64,000 bases of DNA from JAFAGX01 sp963759875 (GCA_963759875.1 CAVXBB010000016.1:744001-808000), one strand, 5' to 3'. Counted from the first letter of the stretch, positions 46,412 through 55,907 are shown. The notes: generated from the letters alone by a model not told the origin. A program made the numbers and translations.

Positions 46412-47329
46412 TCACGTAAGAATACGACAAACTTCAACTGCTCCCTCTCCGGTTTCAGCCGGGATGGGGGTGTGCGAGGGGCAAGGGACGGCGTCTGAGT
46501 TTCTTGCCCCTCGCTCAGTTCTGTCGGAGCTTGCGGCTTCGGCAGCAGCAAACTCTTTCGGCGTTCGATATCCCAAGCTGCTGTGCGGACGCTCTTCGTT
46601 GTACTCCTTCCGCCACGCCATGATCTTTCGCCGCGCATCGAACAAGTTCTGAAACCAACTTATCGCCAAGCATTCCTCGCGCAGCCGTCCGTGGAAACTT
46701 TCCACGTGTGCGTTCTGCGTCGGCCTTCCCGGTTGAATGTGTACTAGCTCGATCTGCTGCTCGATGCACCACGCTAGAAAGTGCCGGCTCGTCAGCTCCG
46801 GCCCGTTATCGCAGCGAATCACCTGCGGGCGTCCGCGCTCGGCCACAATCGCCTCCAACACCCGTGTCACTCTCCGGCTGGCAAAACTCGTATCCACTTC
46901 CAAGGCCAAACATTCCCGTGTGTAGGCATCGACCACGCTCAGCACCCGGATCGCTCTCCCGCACGCCACCGCGTCATGCGCGAAATCCAGCGCCCACTCC
47001 TGGTTCGCCGCTGTCCAGTTCCGCAGCGGTTGCCCGACCCGCACACAGTGTTTGCGCTTCTTCCGCCGAATCATCAGTCCCGCTTCGCGATAGATCCGAT
47101 GGAGTCTCTTGTGGTTCACGTGCTCTCCACTGCGTCGCAGTAGCACATGCAGCCGCCGATATCCAAAACGCGGCTTCTCCCGTGCCAACTCAACCAACCG
47201 CGTCCGCAACGGCTCATCCGAACGCTGGCTGCGGTAGCGGTACGTCGTCACCGCCAGCATCATCAGCCGGCATGCTCGCCGCTCGCTGAAGGCGTACTCT
47301 TGCTTCATCTGCTCGATAGCGGCCTTCAA
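46412..47329 (-). CDS. IS3-family transposase OrfB
   Basis: The 305-residue protein has the HTH_21 region (QEYAFSERRACRLMMLAVTT, FGYRRLHVLLRR) and the rve integrase core with the DDE triad: WALDFAHDAV (first Asp), IRCDNGPELTSRHF (second Asp) and NAHVESFHGRLREECL (Glu). It is produced as a fusion with OrfA by -1 frameshifting; OrfA's frame overlaps its upstream end. Transposes the element by cut-out circle formation. Confidence 0.92.
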   Translation of the reverse strand: MKAAIEQMKQEYAFSERRACRLMMLAVTTYRYRSQRSDEPLRTRLVELAREKPRFGYRRLHVLLRRSGEHVNHKRLHRIYREAGLMIRRKKRKHCVRVGQPLRNWTAANQEWALDFAHDAVACGRAIRVLSVVDAYTRECLALEVDTSFASRRVTRVLEAIVAERGRPQVIRCDNGPELTSRHFLAWCIEQQIELVHIQPGRPTQNAHVESFHGRLREECLAISWFQNLFDARRKIMAWRKEYNEERPHSSLGYRTPKEFAAAEAASSDRTERGARNSDAVPCPSHTPIPAETGEGAVEVCRILT

Positions 47330-47331
47330 CG

Positions 47332-47631
47332 CTACGAGCTCCAGCCGTTTTTTCGGATCACCGACTGCAATGCTTCTTTGTCCAAGCTCAGATCCGCGAC
47401 CAGCTTCCGCAGTCGCATGTTCTCATCGCGTAACTGCTTCGCTTCTTGCGCCTGGCTAACATCCATCCCACCGTACTTGGCCTTCCAGCCGTAGATCGTG
47501 TGCTTAGAAACTCCAACCTCGCGTGCCACATCTTCCACTGCTCGACCTGCTTCCACTTGCTTCAAGGCAGCGATCATCTGCGCTTCCGTGTGCCTGCTCC
47601 GAGACATGCTTGTTTCCCCTTTCCCTCCCAA
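47332..47631 (-). CDS. IS3-family OrfA (HTH protein)
   Basis: The 99-residue protein has the HTH of transposase IS3/IS911 (SRSRHTEAQMIAALKQVEAG, VGVSKHTIYGWKAKYGGMD) and a leucine-zipper tail (EAKQLRDENMRLRKLVADLS). It ends IRKNGWSS. Near the end, the heptamer A-AAA-AAC precedes the stop; slipping back one base gives KRLELVALKAAIEQM, which leads into OrfB. Confidence 0.9.
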   Translation of the reverse strand: MGGKGETSMSRSRHTEAQMIAALKQVEAGRAVEDVAREVGVSKHTIYGWKAKYGGMDVSQAQEAKQLRDENMRLRKLVADLSLDKEALQSVIRKNGWSS

Positions 47632-48097
47632 AAATCATACTCAGCTTTGTTCGGAAAGAGGGGATCAAATCATTACCACCACTTCGTGTTCGCTAGGATC
47701 GGTCATCACCGGGCGCAAGTGGGCTTCCACCACCACTCCTTTGACACGCAGTTCAAACGTCGGCGGCTTCTCTCGCGGGTCAGATTTCATGGTTGTGCAC
47801 CTACATTGGCCGCCGAACGCATACTTTGAGGGCGGGGAACTGGGAATTAGTGACGCTCACACCACGAATTATCTATCCCAGCTAATGACAGGCCTGATCA
47901 TTGACCCGTGCGGTGGCTACGGCTGCCGCCGTGACGGAAGTGCCCGGCCTGGGAGTGGATTCGGCGCAACAGATCATTGCAGAGGTAGGAATCACCGCTT
48001 GGCGAAAACTTCAACGCACATCAAAACCTCGCAGGGGGTGCAGTAAACGAGGCGACTGCACTCAAAATCCCCGCCACGAGTCGATGAGTGCTACAGA
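47632..48097. pseudogene. Debris, including an IS110-type transposase fragment
   Basis: On the plus strand at 47901-48010 a frame reads VATAAAVTEVPGLGVDSAQQ, then IIAEVGITAWRK. This is the Transposase_20 HhH-like core of IS110-type enzymes, about 35 residues only. A dispersed palindromic repeat follows (about 48040-48110). The rest of the stretch has no supported gene. Confidence 0.5.
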
Positions 48098-48416
48098 GAT
48101 TTTGCAACTACCACTAGCGAAAATGCGAACAGGGCATTGGCTTTTCGAGCCGTCTGTTCAGGCTGCCCGGCTCACGGTTAGCTTCAACGTGGATGACGCT
48201 CTGTCTTTGAACTAACAGGTTCAATATCTCCGTAAGAAGCAAATCCCTCTTCTGCTTGTGTGGTTGAACGCCAATCAGCTCACAAAGGAAAAGTATCTCG
48301 TCATTTTGCACGGCAGTTGTTTTAATAGCAAAAAAGGAATTGGCACACCTGTCAAAACTTACAGGGGCCTCGTTGATGCATTTAATCCCTCGTGCAATAA
48401 CTACCTCTATCAGGCG
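48098..48416 (-). repeat. 319-bp long inverted repeat, right copy
   Basis: It is the reverse complement of 31852-32170 with no difference seen by eye. The plus-strand frame here ends YLYQAI and a stop supplied by the adjoining GGCGATTTGA repeat. The stretch from 48417 to 48737 holds a palindromic repeat and no gene. Confidence 0.75.
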
Positions 48417-48737
48417 ATTTGACTCATTGACCTCAATGAGCGTTATCGGGATATTTCAACATCTCTAACGACGTCGGTCCTGTCAAGGGACTTGGGCTTT
48501 TGGTTTTTGTAAGTTTGGACACACGTTTCTCTACAGCGCATACGCACTGGTCTCTTTCGAGAGAGTGACGGTCGTGCTTCTTTGATAATTTATATCCAAC
48601 CGCATGGCTCGGCCCGTTTGACTTCATCATTGTGGTGGCGTAGCCCACCAGACATCTCTTCGGTCACGCTCGATCATGATGTGTTGTGCAAACTCCCCTC
48701 CCATCGGGGAGGCGGGTAGCCTATTCAGTTAACCCGG

Positions 48738-49811
48738 TCACTGCTGCGCAGGACCACTGTTGAAATCAGGCATCCCCGCATGGGCTTTCCCCGTCTGCCG
48801 CAACTTTCCGCGGCGGCAGAACTCTTTGTAATCAATCTCGTCGCGCATCATGATCCATAACCGGATACCCAGTTTGCGTGCCGCTGCGATCCTCGCCTTA
48901 CCCATTCCTTTTTGGATGAGCTTGCGCCGATAGAAACGTTGCAGCTCCGGGTCTTTCCGTACCGTTGACATAGCCGCTTCCGTCCACAGATAACGCAGCA
49001 GCGAGTTGCCTTGCTTGCTCATCTTGCCCAATCGTTGCCGCTTCCCGCTGGTGTGCTCACACGGGATCATCCCGATGTAGCTAGCCACCTGGTTGGCGGT
49101 GGCGAAGCGACTCGGGTCTCCGAGAAACACGTCGGTGGCCAAAGCCGTCACTGGTCCCACGCCCGGATGCGTCAATAGCCGGCGTGCCGGGGGCCTTTGT
49201 CGGGCCTGCGCTTCCACTTCTTTATCCAGTTCTTGGATTCGTTTCTGCAACTGTACGTACAAGCTCAGTAGTTCGGCCCGTCTCTGACTTGTGTAGGGTG
49301 GCAGAGGCAGTGCCTGCAGTGCGCTCTGCCCTGCCTGACTCCAGAGCGCGTGGCCTTGGCGCAGGGCGTGATTGAGTGCGATCGCCTGCAACGTGTGCTG
49401 CAATCGCGCTCGCATCTTCACCCACTGGTGCCGGTCCCGCAGCAAGGTTCGCAAGTCCCGCTCTTCGGTCGAGGGCATCCAAATCTCCGGAAAGCGGTCT
49501 TCGATTAGCAGTTCCAATATCAACCGTGCATCCCGCCGATCGTGCTTCTGCTTGCGCGTCTCTTTCGCTCGAATCTTCGCCGGGTGCCCCACTCGGCATT
49601 CGATGCCCAACTCTTCCAGCAGTTCCAAGAACCACTGCATGGATCCCGTGGCTTCGATGCCCACCACCACCGGACCTTCCAGGGCTGCATAAAATGCTCT
49701 TACCGCATCCCCCTCGTGGGAAAGTGTTTTTTCGGTGAACTCTCCGGTTTCCGTGTCCACCATGGCTATGGTTTGTTGTCTTGCGTGCAGATCGCATCCT
49801 ACAATCTTCAT
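48738..49811 (-). CDS. IS110-family transposase, third type
   Basis: The 357-residue protein shows KIVGCDLHARQQTIAMVDTE (DEDD first Asp), VVGIEATGSMQWFLELLEE, KHDRRDARLILELLIEDR, the C-terminal LLTHPGVGPVTALATDVFLG and SYIGMIPCEHTSGKRQRLGK. It differs clearly from both other IS110 transposases in the window. Frame intact. Confidence 0.92.
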   Translation of the reverse strand: MKIVGCDLHARQQTIAMVDTETGEFTEKTLSHEGDAVRAFYAALEGPVVVGIEATGSMQWFLELLEELGIECRVGHPAKIRAKETRKQKHDRRDARLILELLIEDRFPEIWMPSTEERDLRTLLRDRHQWVKMRARLQHTLQAIALNHALRQGHALWSQAGQSALQALPLPPYTSQRRAELLSLYVQLQKRIQELDKEVEAQARQRPPARRLLTHPGVGPVTALATDVFLGDPSRFATANQVASYIGMIPCEHTSGKRQRLGKMSKQGNSLLRYLWTEAAMSTVRKDPELQRFYRRKLIQKGMGKARIAAARKLGIRLWIMMRDEIDYKEFCRRGKLRQTGKAHAGMPDFNSGPAQQ

Positions 49812-49949
49812 CTCGGCCTCCTTCGTCCCGAGCCTTTTGGGTTGGATCCCGCAAAGTCTACTCGGTCCGTTGTGAGGCCGACGTCGTTATGACATCAGTT
49901 ATCATTAGAGATCATCCCCAAAACGCGATGCGACCTTGCTGTGGTGTCG

Positions 49950-50624
49950 TTACGGCTTCAGTGCAGTTTTCAGTAGGGCTTGAACTCCATTCCACGTGAT
50001 CTGTACGCCGATGCACAGCAAGACGAATGCGATCACGCGAAGGATGCCGTGGGCCGTCTCTGAAGACACACGCGCCGTGATTGTTGGTGCATGGCCATAA
50101 CAGAAGTACACAGCTACGCTCAACAACACAACCGCAAGCGCAATCCCCGCGTGCGCAGCGATGTCTGGAAGCGTACCCCTTACCGAGGCGTGGGCGCTCA
50201 AAGTCACCATGACCACAATGGAACCGGGCCCCGCTGTAATGGGAAACGTAAACGGGTAGAAGATTTTTCGCTCCAGTGATCCGAGGACCGGCCCGTCCAT
50301 CTTGGCCTGCGCCTCCTGCGCCTCTTTCGTTTCCGGCTCATTTTGACTCAGTAGGTTCCAACCCATGGCCGCCAGCACGAGTCCGCCAGAGACCTGCATG
50401 ACAGGCAGAGAGATACCAAAAAACCTTAGCATCGCCGTCCCGACGAGTTCTATCGTAAGCAGGAAAATGGTTGTGCTGATTGCTATCTTCAGCGCAAGCG
50501 TCCGATACACGGCAGGAGGTGCAGCCCCGACGAGGCTCATGAATATCAGCGCATCGCCCAGCGGATTTACCAGCGGCACCAGCGCGCTGAAGGCAAGCCC
50601 GAAAAACTTACTCAATTCCGCCAC
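49950..50624 (-). CDS. MarC-family membrane protein
   Basis: The 224-residue protein has six hydrophobic segments and the MarC hallmarks: ALVPLVNPLGDALIFMSLVG at the start, QVSGGLVLAAMGWNLL and YPFTFPITAGPGSIVVMVTL in the middle. Function of MarC proteins is unsettled (inner-membrane, once linked to multiple antibiotic resistance). It stands alone between IS debris. Confidence 0.9.
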   Translation of the reverse strand: MAELSKFFGLAFSALVPLVNPLGDALIFMSLVGAAPPAVYRTLALKIAISTTIFLLTIELVGTAMLRFFGISLPVMQVSGGLVLAAMGWNLLSQNEPETKEAQEAQAKMDGPVLGSLERKIFYPFTFPITAGPGSIVVMVTLSAHASVRGTLPDIAAHAGIALAVVLLSVAVYFCYGHAPTITARVSSETAHGILRVIAFVLLCIGVQITWNGVQALLKTALKP

Positions 50625-50838
50625 AGGACAGCAGGATATAGGTGTGGTTCGTATATGCGGACTGTCAAGACTTGCAGTAGCGGTGACTGATTTTGAGGCC
50701 TTTTGTTTTGCTATCCGGCGGAGGCATCGGCCTGAAACGTTGGAGTCGATTGCTGAGAACAGGCGATTTCACGTTTTGACCCCGTTCTGAGTGAAATCGC
50801 GATTTTACGCCAGCCAGACTGGTGTACACTCCGTTTCG

Positions 50839-51352
50839 ATGAACGCAATTCCTGTCATCTTGATGGCGGCGCTTGGAGTGCTCATATTTTACGTACTCCA
50901 TGCGTCTGACCGCAACCGTGCAGGTGCGATTCGGGCTTTCGCCATTCGTTCCGGGATGCATTATCTTGGGAACGCTCTACCGAAATCCTTGACGCTAGAA
51001 GGAACGCCGTTTCATCACGCTTTCAAAAGTCTGGAACGTGGTTAACGGGGAACCACGTGGAACCAGAATCATGGCTTTTGATTGTCAAGTTGGCGTGGGC
51101 AAGCATAGTTGGCGACGCACTCTGATAGCGGTAGAAAGTGATCACAATGTTCTGGGGAATCTGCTGGTGCATCCCGATATAACAATTGACCGTTCGGGCC
51201 GATGGCAGATTCTCTACCGTCCGAAGGCCCCCTCCTTCAGCTTTCGCATAGCTGGACTTACTCCAGTCGAGGAACTGGAAGCGAAGTTGAACGCCGTCAT
51301 AGCCGACTCGGCGCGAAAAGCACTGCGTGAGCCAAACTGGGATCATTTGTGA
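50839..51352 (+). pseudogene. Conserved hypothetical membrane-anchored protein, one frameshift
   Basis: The ATG at 50839 starts MNAIPVILMAALGVLIFYVL, then FAIRSGMHYLGNALPKSLTL and GTPFHHAFKS. Near 51032 the frame changes and continues WNVVNGEPRGTRIMAFDCQV, SWRRTLIAVES and ITIDRSGRWQILYRP. Together they match one Acidobacteriota family of about 170 residues. A single extra or missing base at AGTC explains the break. Confidence 0.6.
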
Positions 51353-51605
51353 CGGCGGGGGATTTTGAGCGATATGGCGATTTATCAACAGTTAGGAAAA
51401 ATCGGAAGTGTCACTCTCATCTACCCGATTAGTGCCATCCCCTTCCGTGCCATTCCCTTGTCTGCAGGGATAAAGCTAAGCTTCAGCCAAACAAAAATCG
51501 CCTTGCAGCAACGAGTGAACCGCGCCATTTTGTGAAGCTCTTAGAAGTTGCATTCAGCAACCTAAGGGGATTTCGGGGGTTCAACTCCGTTAAATGGGAG
51601 CTTTC

Positions 51606-52037
51606 ATGGCCGCATCCATTCGGGTTCTTGTGGTAGATGATTTCGAGCCTTTTCGACGGGTCATCCGTTCGATTCTGCAGAACAACTGGGATTGCCGAAG
51701 CATACTGGAAGCATCGGATGGAGCAGAAGCGGTCAAGTTGGCACAGGAACTGCAACCGGATTTAGTTTTGTTGGACATCGGACTTCCAATGCTAAATGGA
51801 ATCGATGCCGCTCGACAAATCCGAGAGTTTTCCCCGAAGTCAAAAGTCCTGTTCGTAAGCGAAAATCGCTCTTGGGACATCGCACAACAGGCCTTGAGCA
51901 CAGGGGCGGGCGGGTACGTGGTCAAGTCGGATGTCGGAAGCGAGTTCGTGACCGCTGTGAACGCTGTTCTTCGTGGTGAAAAGTTTATCGGTAGCAGATT
52001 TGCGGGTCACGACTTCAATGGAACATCTGATGGATGA
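51606..52037 (+). CDS. Receiver-only response regulator
   Basis: The ATG at 51606 follows GGGAG. The receiver has VLVVDDFEPFRRVIRSILQN (acidic pair), PDLVLLDIGLPMLNGIDA (phospho-Asp), VLFVSENR and YVVKSDV (Lys). There is no output domain beyond a short tail, so it acts in a phosphorelay or by protein contact. No kinase gene is adjacent. Confidence 0.85.
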   Translation: MAASIRVLVVDDFEPFRRVIRSILQNNWDCRSILEASDGAEAVKLAQELQPDLVLLDIGLPMLNGIDAARQIREFSPKSKVLFVSENRSWDIAQQALSTGAGGYVVKSDVGSEFVTAVNAVLRGEKFIGSRFAGHDFNGTSDG

Positions 52038-52093
52038 AACCCTTCCGAAAAAAAACTGTTCTATTTGCGTCCGTGCATTGTCCGGCTGGCCAC

Positions 52094-52300
52094 TTATCCC
52101 GAAGTGCCTTTGGACATCGCGAGGCGTCCCAATTCGGCCTTAGGGACGGAAAACTCTGCGAATCCACAATCCAAGCAGACCAGAACTTGTGGAAAAATCA
52201 TCACGGTAGGCCTGCTTAGACCGTTCCACCCCGGAAAGTGAACGTTCATCTCCACGCCGAACTTTTGTTGGTTGTCGGAATCGCATTGTCTACAAGCCAT
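52094..52300 (-). CDS. Small zinc-ribbon protein
   Basis: The ATG at 52300 gives 68 residues, MACRQCDSDNQQKFGVEMNV, then FPQVLVCLDCGFAEFSVPKA. The CxxC...CxxC spacing suggests zinc binding; similar proteins recur in Acidobacteriota, often near island genes. An upstream extension to 52327 does not match that family. Confidence 0.65.
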   Translation of the reverse strand: MACRQCDSDNQQKFGVEMNVHFPGWNGLSRPTVMIFPQVLVCLDCGFAEFSVPKAELGRLAMSKGTSG

Positions 52301-52698
52301 GGCGAAACTCTCAACTAACTTTCTCATAGAGATTTTGTAAGAGTCTGTAATGGGTATCCTGAGGGTAGTAACTCCTCCGAGAGCATGGTGTGCAAGGTTA
52401 AGTCTTGACTATTAACAGCTTAGGCTACGAGTCGTCGAAAACGACGTACACAAACTTCTTGTTACGAAATCCGGAAAGAACGGTGCGATTCGCAAACACG
52501 GTAGGAAAATCCTTCTGCGCTCAGTCAAAAACCCCTTACCCTTTGCGCCGCCTAGAAGCAACTGTGATTTCTCAAGCTGACGCTAACATGAGGAAACAGA
52601 GAAGCAAGCCGAATCATCGTCGCCGAGTGCTTCGCCTGCCGGACCTGGACTATTGTAAAACTGCGGTGCTCAATAGCCTCGGATCACCGGCCTCACGC
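52301..52698. other. Gap without a supported gene
   Basis: A frame of 113 codons from 52405 exists but reads as random (many Arg, Ser, Thr, no motif) and runs into the repeat at 52699. I see no promoter, hairpin or recognisable relic here. Confidence 0.35.
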
Positions 52699-53010
52699 CT
52701 TCATTGCCGGTCTCCTTTATCTCTTGCGCTTCCAGCGCGTCGATAACTTGGGAGCCTACAGCATCCCGTCGGGAATCGGGACAGTTCGAATGTGGCCACC
52801 CTTACCGACCTCTACCACGATGCGGGCCGCTTTCCTCCACCACGCAGTAGTAGCTCGAACGATCACCCAAATCCAGCCCAATAGTCAGTTTCTGTGGCGA
52901 GAAATTTCTGCTCTGCTCTGCCGTTACGGTGCTAACCTTCTTCATTGCCGGTCTCCTTTATCTCTTGCGCTTCCAGCGCGTCGATAACTTGGGAGCCTAC
53001 AGCATCCCGT
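52699..53010. repeat. Two 71-bp direct repeats around transposase/integrase scraps
   Basis: CTTCATTGCCGGTCTCCTTT to CAGCATCCCGT occurs at 52699-52769 and 52940-53010. Between them, the minus strand from 52946 reads MKKVSTVTAEQSRNF...LTIGLDLGDRSSYYCVVEE, an IS110 N-terminus, then in another frame GKGGHIRTVPIPDGML, a tyrosine-recombinase motif. Region 53011-53171 is empty. Confidence 0.6.
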
Positions 53011-53171
53011 TCGGAGACCGGTCTTCTCATCTCATCTGATTACATCAACTGTCCGGTTAGACTATGGGGAATCCGTTATCGAGCAGCGCCGGGCAGGATG
53101 CAATGATCGCACTCTTAACCCGGCGCACTGCTTTTGGCATCGCCTAATGGCGAATTTCCTACGGTTCGGGT

Positions 53172-53696
53172 CTATGCTGCTCTCTTGACGGCAATTCTCT
53201 CCGCCATCTCAGGTTCAGCGATACTGCGCAGCCATTTCTGCGTCCGCTCAGCTAAGGCGAGCTTATCCGCGAGGCAGGTTTCCAGGAGTGCGGCGACTCC
53301 ATAATTGCCAGAGATGTCAGCAGCCGCGATGAGCGTCTTGTACTCGGCTGCGCGGAAATGAGCAAGGTTGTTAAGTTTCGCGAGGATGTAGAAACGCCGC
53401 GTCTTCGTATCTTGAATATCAGCTACTTCGTTGCGGACGTCCTCGGCCAGCACATCGTAAATCCGAGTCCTCGTTCCACTCAGCGGCACCGGCTGCTCAC
53501 CGATAAGCTTGAAACATTGATCGAGGGTCTCGACGACTTTTTGCGAGATAAAGGTGCGAGCCTCCAGGGCCTGCTTGATATCAGGATCTTCTGCGAGCTG
53601 TGCCAGGGTCTGGAAAATACTAGTCGTTTTTTCAGTGCCCCGCCGTAGATCGCTGAGCATGAGCACGAAAACCTGTTTCGGATTCTTGATAGGCAT
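53172..53696 (-). CDS. Ferritin-like DUF892 (YciE/YciF-type) protein
   Basis: The 174-residue all-helical protein has VFVLMLSDLRRGTEKTTSIF, a helix with ALEARTFISQKVVETLDQCF and the final LNNLAHFRAAEYKTLIAAAD, ETCLADKLALAERTQKWL. This is the DUF892 four-helix ferritin-like fold, linked to stress responses, with possible di-metal ligands. The metal ligands are only partly conserved by eye. Confidence 0.75.
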   Translation of the reverse strand: MPIKNPKQVFVLMLSDLRRGTEKTTSIFQTLAQLAEDPDIKQALEARTFISQKVVETLDQCFKLIGEQPVPLSGTRTRIYDVLAEDVRNEVADIQDTKTRRFYILAKLNNLAHFRAAEYKTLIAAADISGNYGVAALLETCLADKLALAERTQKWLRSIAEPEMAERIAVKRAA

Positions 53697-53961
53697 TTGA
53701 AAGTCTCCTTAGATTGTTGGTTGATCGTTCTTGGTTAATTGTGAGTGATTGCCGCTAACTGTTGAAAAATCCCTATAGCTCTCAAAACCTCTGCCCCTCA
53801 GGTTAATGAGCCCTATTGCCTGATTACGGCCCAGAACACCAATGACAGGTGAAAATGTGGCGCATTGAACTGAGTGATGGAGGCAAATGCGCCACGCCAG
53901 TAAAATCCCCTTTTGTAGCTCAACATCGGGGCGAACTTGTTGCAACTGTCACAATTGACAG

Positions 53962-54360
53962 TCAGGGAATAAAACGTGCGAGCTCCTCCGAAATGGTCAG
54001 TGGGCACATCGCTTTGGAAATAGTTTTGATCGAGTCCACCACGATTGTTACCTGTGGACCGCCCCCTGTCTCCCTCATGGAATGCGAACTGGTGGACGAT
54101 GTATGCGATTCGGTCCCAGTCACCTCCACTTGCTGCCCAAGGCAGTGACCGATATCAGTTGTGCCAGTTGCCTCAAGCACGTAACTGTTGCTCGGATCGG
54201 ACTGCTCTAATATGTAGTGGCCGCTCGACCGGCTGACGCACCCCTTTACTGTGACCTGCCCATTTTGATTCTTTGGCGGCTGCTGAGACTTGCCTTGATT
54301 GGCATACGCCATAAGCCAGCCGCCGGAAAACAACAGGAAGAACACGATGGTTTTTCTCAT
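53962..54360 (-). CDS. Exported small OB-fold-like protein
   Basis: The 132-residue protein has a signal peptide (KTIVFFLLFSGGWLMAYA), then KNQNGQVTVKGCVSRSSGHY, SYVLEATGTTDIGHCLGQQV and EVTGTESH. This pattern is shared by many small secreted Acidobacteriota proteins and resembles an OB fold. Role unknown. The tail after residue 105 is variable. Confidence 0.65.
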   Translation of the reverse strand: MRKTIVFFLLFSGGWLMAYANQGKSQQPPKNQNGQVTVKGCVSRSSGHYILEQSDPSNSYVLEATGTTDIGHCLGQQVEVTGTESHTSSTSSHSMRETGGGPQVTIVVDSIKTISKAMCPLTISEELARFIP

Positions 54361-54757
54361 AAGCCCTTCCCTCGGTTAATCCTACGCAGCAACACCCGAA
54401 TCTGGCCTCTGTCAAAATTGTCAGTTCTCGCTCTCCCGATCTCCGATCCGCGAAACATATATCCGCTGAGGGCATGGTCAACATCAGAGACCGTCAAATG
54501 GCGTAATGTATGGCCCGCCGCCGAACTGCAAGAAGAATCGGTTTCGACGAGAACAGTCTGCGAAAATGTATCCGGCCTTTGAGTGGAGAGTGATCTCCGG
54601 GCGCACGATGATGATCCGCGCGTGCCTGTCCTTGCTAATCGCCACGGTCGTGAAAGACCTCGTTACGCCACAGGTTTTCAGGCACGTCGTTTGACTGTGT
54701 TTTCGTCGTTCCTATCGTCTGCAGACTCCCGAGAAAAGAATCAGAATTCCACTTCGT

Positions 54758-54940
54758 CTAGTTGGAAACGGCCAGTGCTCTGTGCCGCGGGTGATAGTCG
54801 TTTCCGCTCGCTAGAACTGCCCAACTGATCCTGGCCAGCTTGTTAGCGGTCGCTACGATCACCACGTTGCGTGCGGCTCTGGTTTCCAATCCGCTCATCC
54901 ACGTTCCTAGACTGGAGCCTTCGCGTTTGACACGTAACAC
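54758..54940 (-). pseudogene. IS110-type transposase C-terminal fragment
   Basis: LRVKREGSSLGTWMSGLETR, AARNVVIVATANKLARISWA and VLASGNDYHPR match the last 50 residues of IS110-type transposases (NKxARIxWAxL). Nothing upstream keeps the frame, so it is a fragment. Confidence 0.65.
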
Positions 54941-55907
54941 CGCAGCCCGTGCTCCATGTCATGGTTTGCTTTGTGAACGTCGAAAGCGTCGACCGCATCA
55001 TCTACTCCATCTTCCAGAGATTCAACCTGGAATGGAAAACCCGCACGCTCAACCTATTTACACAAGCAGCTTGACGTCACCCCAGCGACACGACAAGTTG
55101 ACGTAACATCTCGATTGCGCTCACAATAATGAGGTTCGGAAAGTAAACCAGGAACCGAAATTTGTAGAAGTAACGAGCACGCAACCCACAATGCAACCCA
55201 TAGTAGGTCTGACTTGCACGTACTTAGAAGGACTTACGCAGCCGCCCGTGACCTGCAAGTAGTTGAATGGATAAGATAGTCACACTCTGAAAAGGCTGCG
55301 CTCTACCGATAACCGGGGCTAGAGCTCAGGGGAGGATTGCGGGTAGCTTTCAAATGTGCGCTAAACTCGGCGGTGCCTGCTCTTCAGCATTGCACCTATC
55401 TTCTCTTCCGAAGGATTTTTTCTTCACCTTCATTCGCTTTCAAGGATGTAGACGATTTTGTAGCTGTGAAAGCACACGACTTCAACAGAGATCAACAGAC
55501 TTCCATAAGGAGGCCCCAACAGGTTCAACACCAATCACTTGGAATCAACAAAATTCAACAGATTCCAATAAGCGTTGGAATCTGGTTCGGGACCAGGCGC
55601 TTGGCCGCTTCAAATACCGCTTTCATGTTTTATTGCAAGTTTCATTGCAAGTTCGGACCCACTTGAGAGCGCTCCTGCCCACTTCAAAGCCTCGAGCGTG
55701 ACCCTAGACTATTGAAAACTGTCGAACCCACCTGGGTATAATCTGATTCTGTATCCGATGCTCTTCGTAAGTAGATGAATGGCCACGATTAATTTTCGCT
55801 TGTGCAAGGTTATTGCAAATTCCAGGTGGTTTTCAGTTGGAATCACGACGCGATTACTGACCACAATGGCGAAAGCCGCATCAATCCTCAATCATCCCCA
55901 ATATCCT
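54941..55907. other. Island end zone with att-like repeats
   Basis: No gene is supported. Motifs: TTACTTAGAAGGACTTAC-like and TGCAAGTAGTTGAATGGATA near 55218-55264; ATTGCAAGTTTCATTGCAAG with TTCGG at 55634-55660; and CCGATGCTCTTCGTAAGTAG at 55758-55777 followed by GTGCAAGG and TTGCAAA. They echo the motifs near 15737 and 27984. Confidence 0.5.

Noticed and set aside
52699..53010. CRISPR-like array
   Set aside because: Only two copies of a long 71-bp unit, and the spacer contains transposase and integrase coding scraps; no cas genes anywhere in the window.
55275..55340. Possible second tRNA or tRNA fragment on the minus strand (TCGGTAGAGCGCAGCC)
   Set aside because: A D-arm-like piece is present, but no complete acceptor, anticodon and T arms can be folded.
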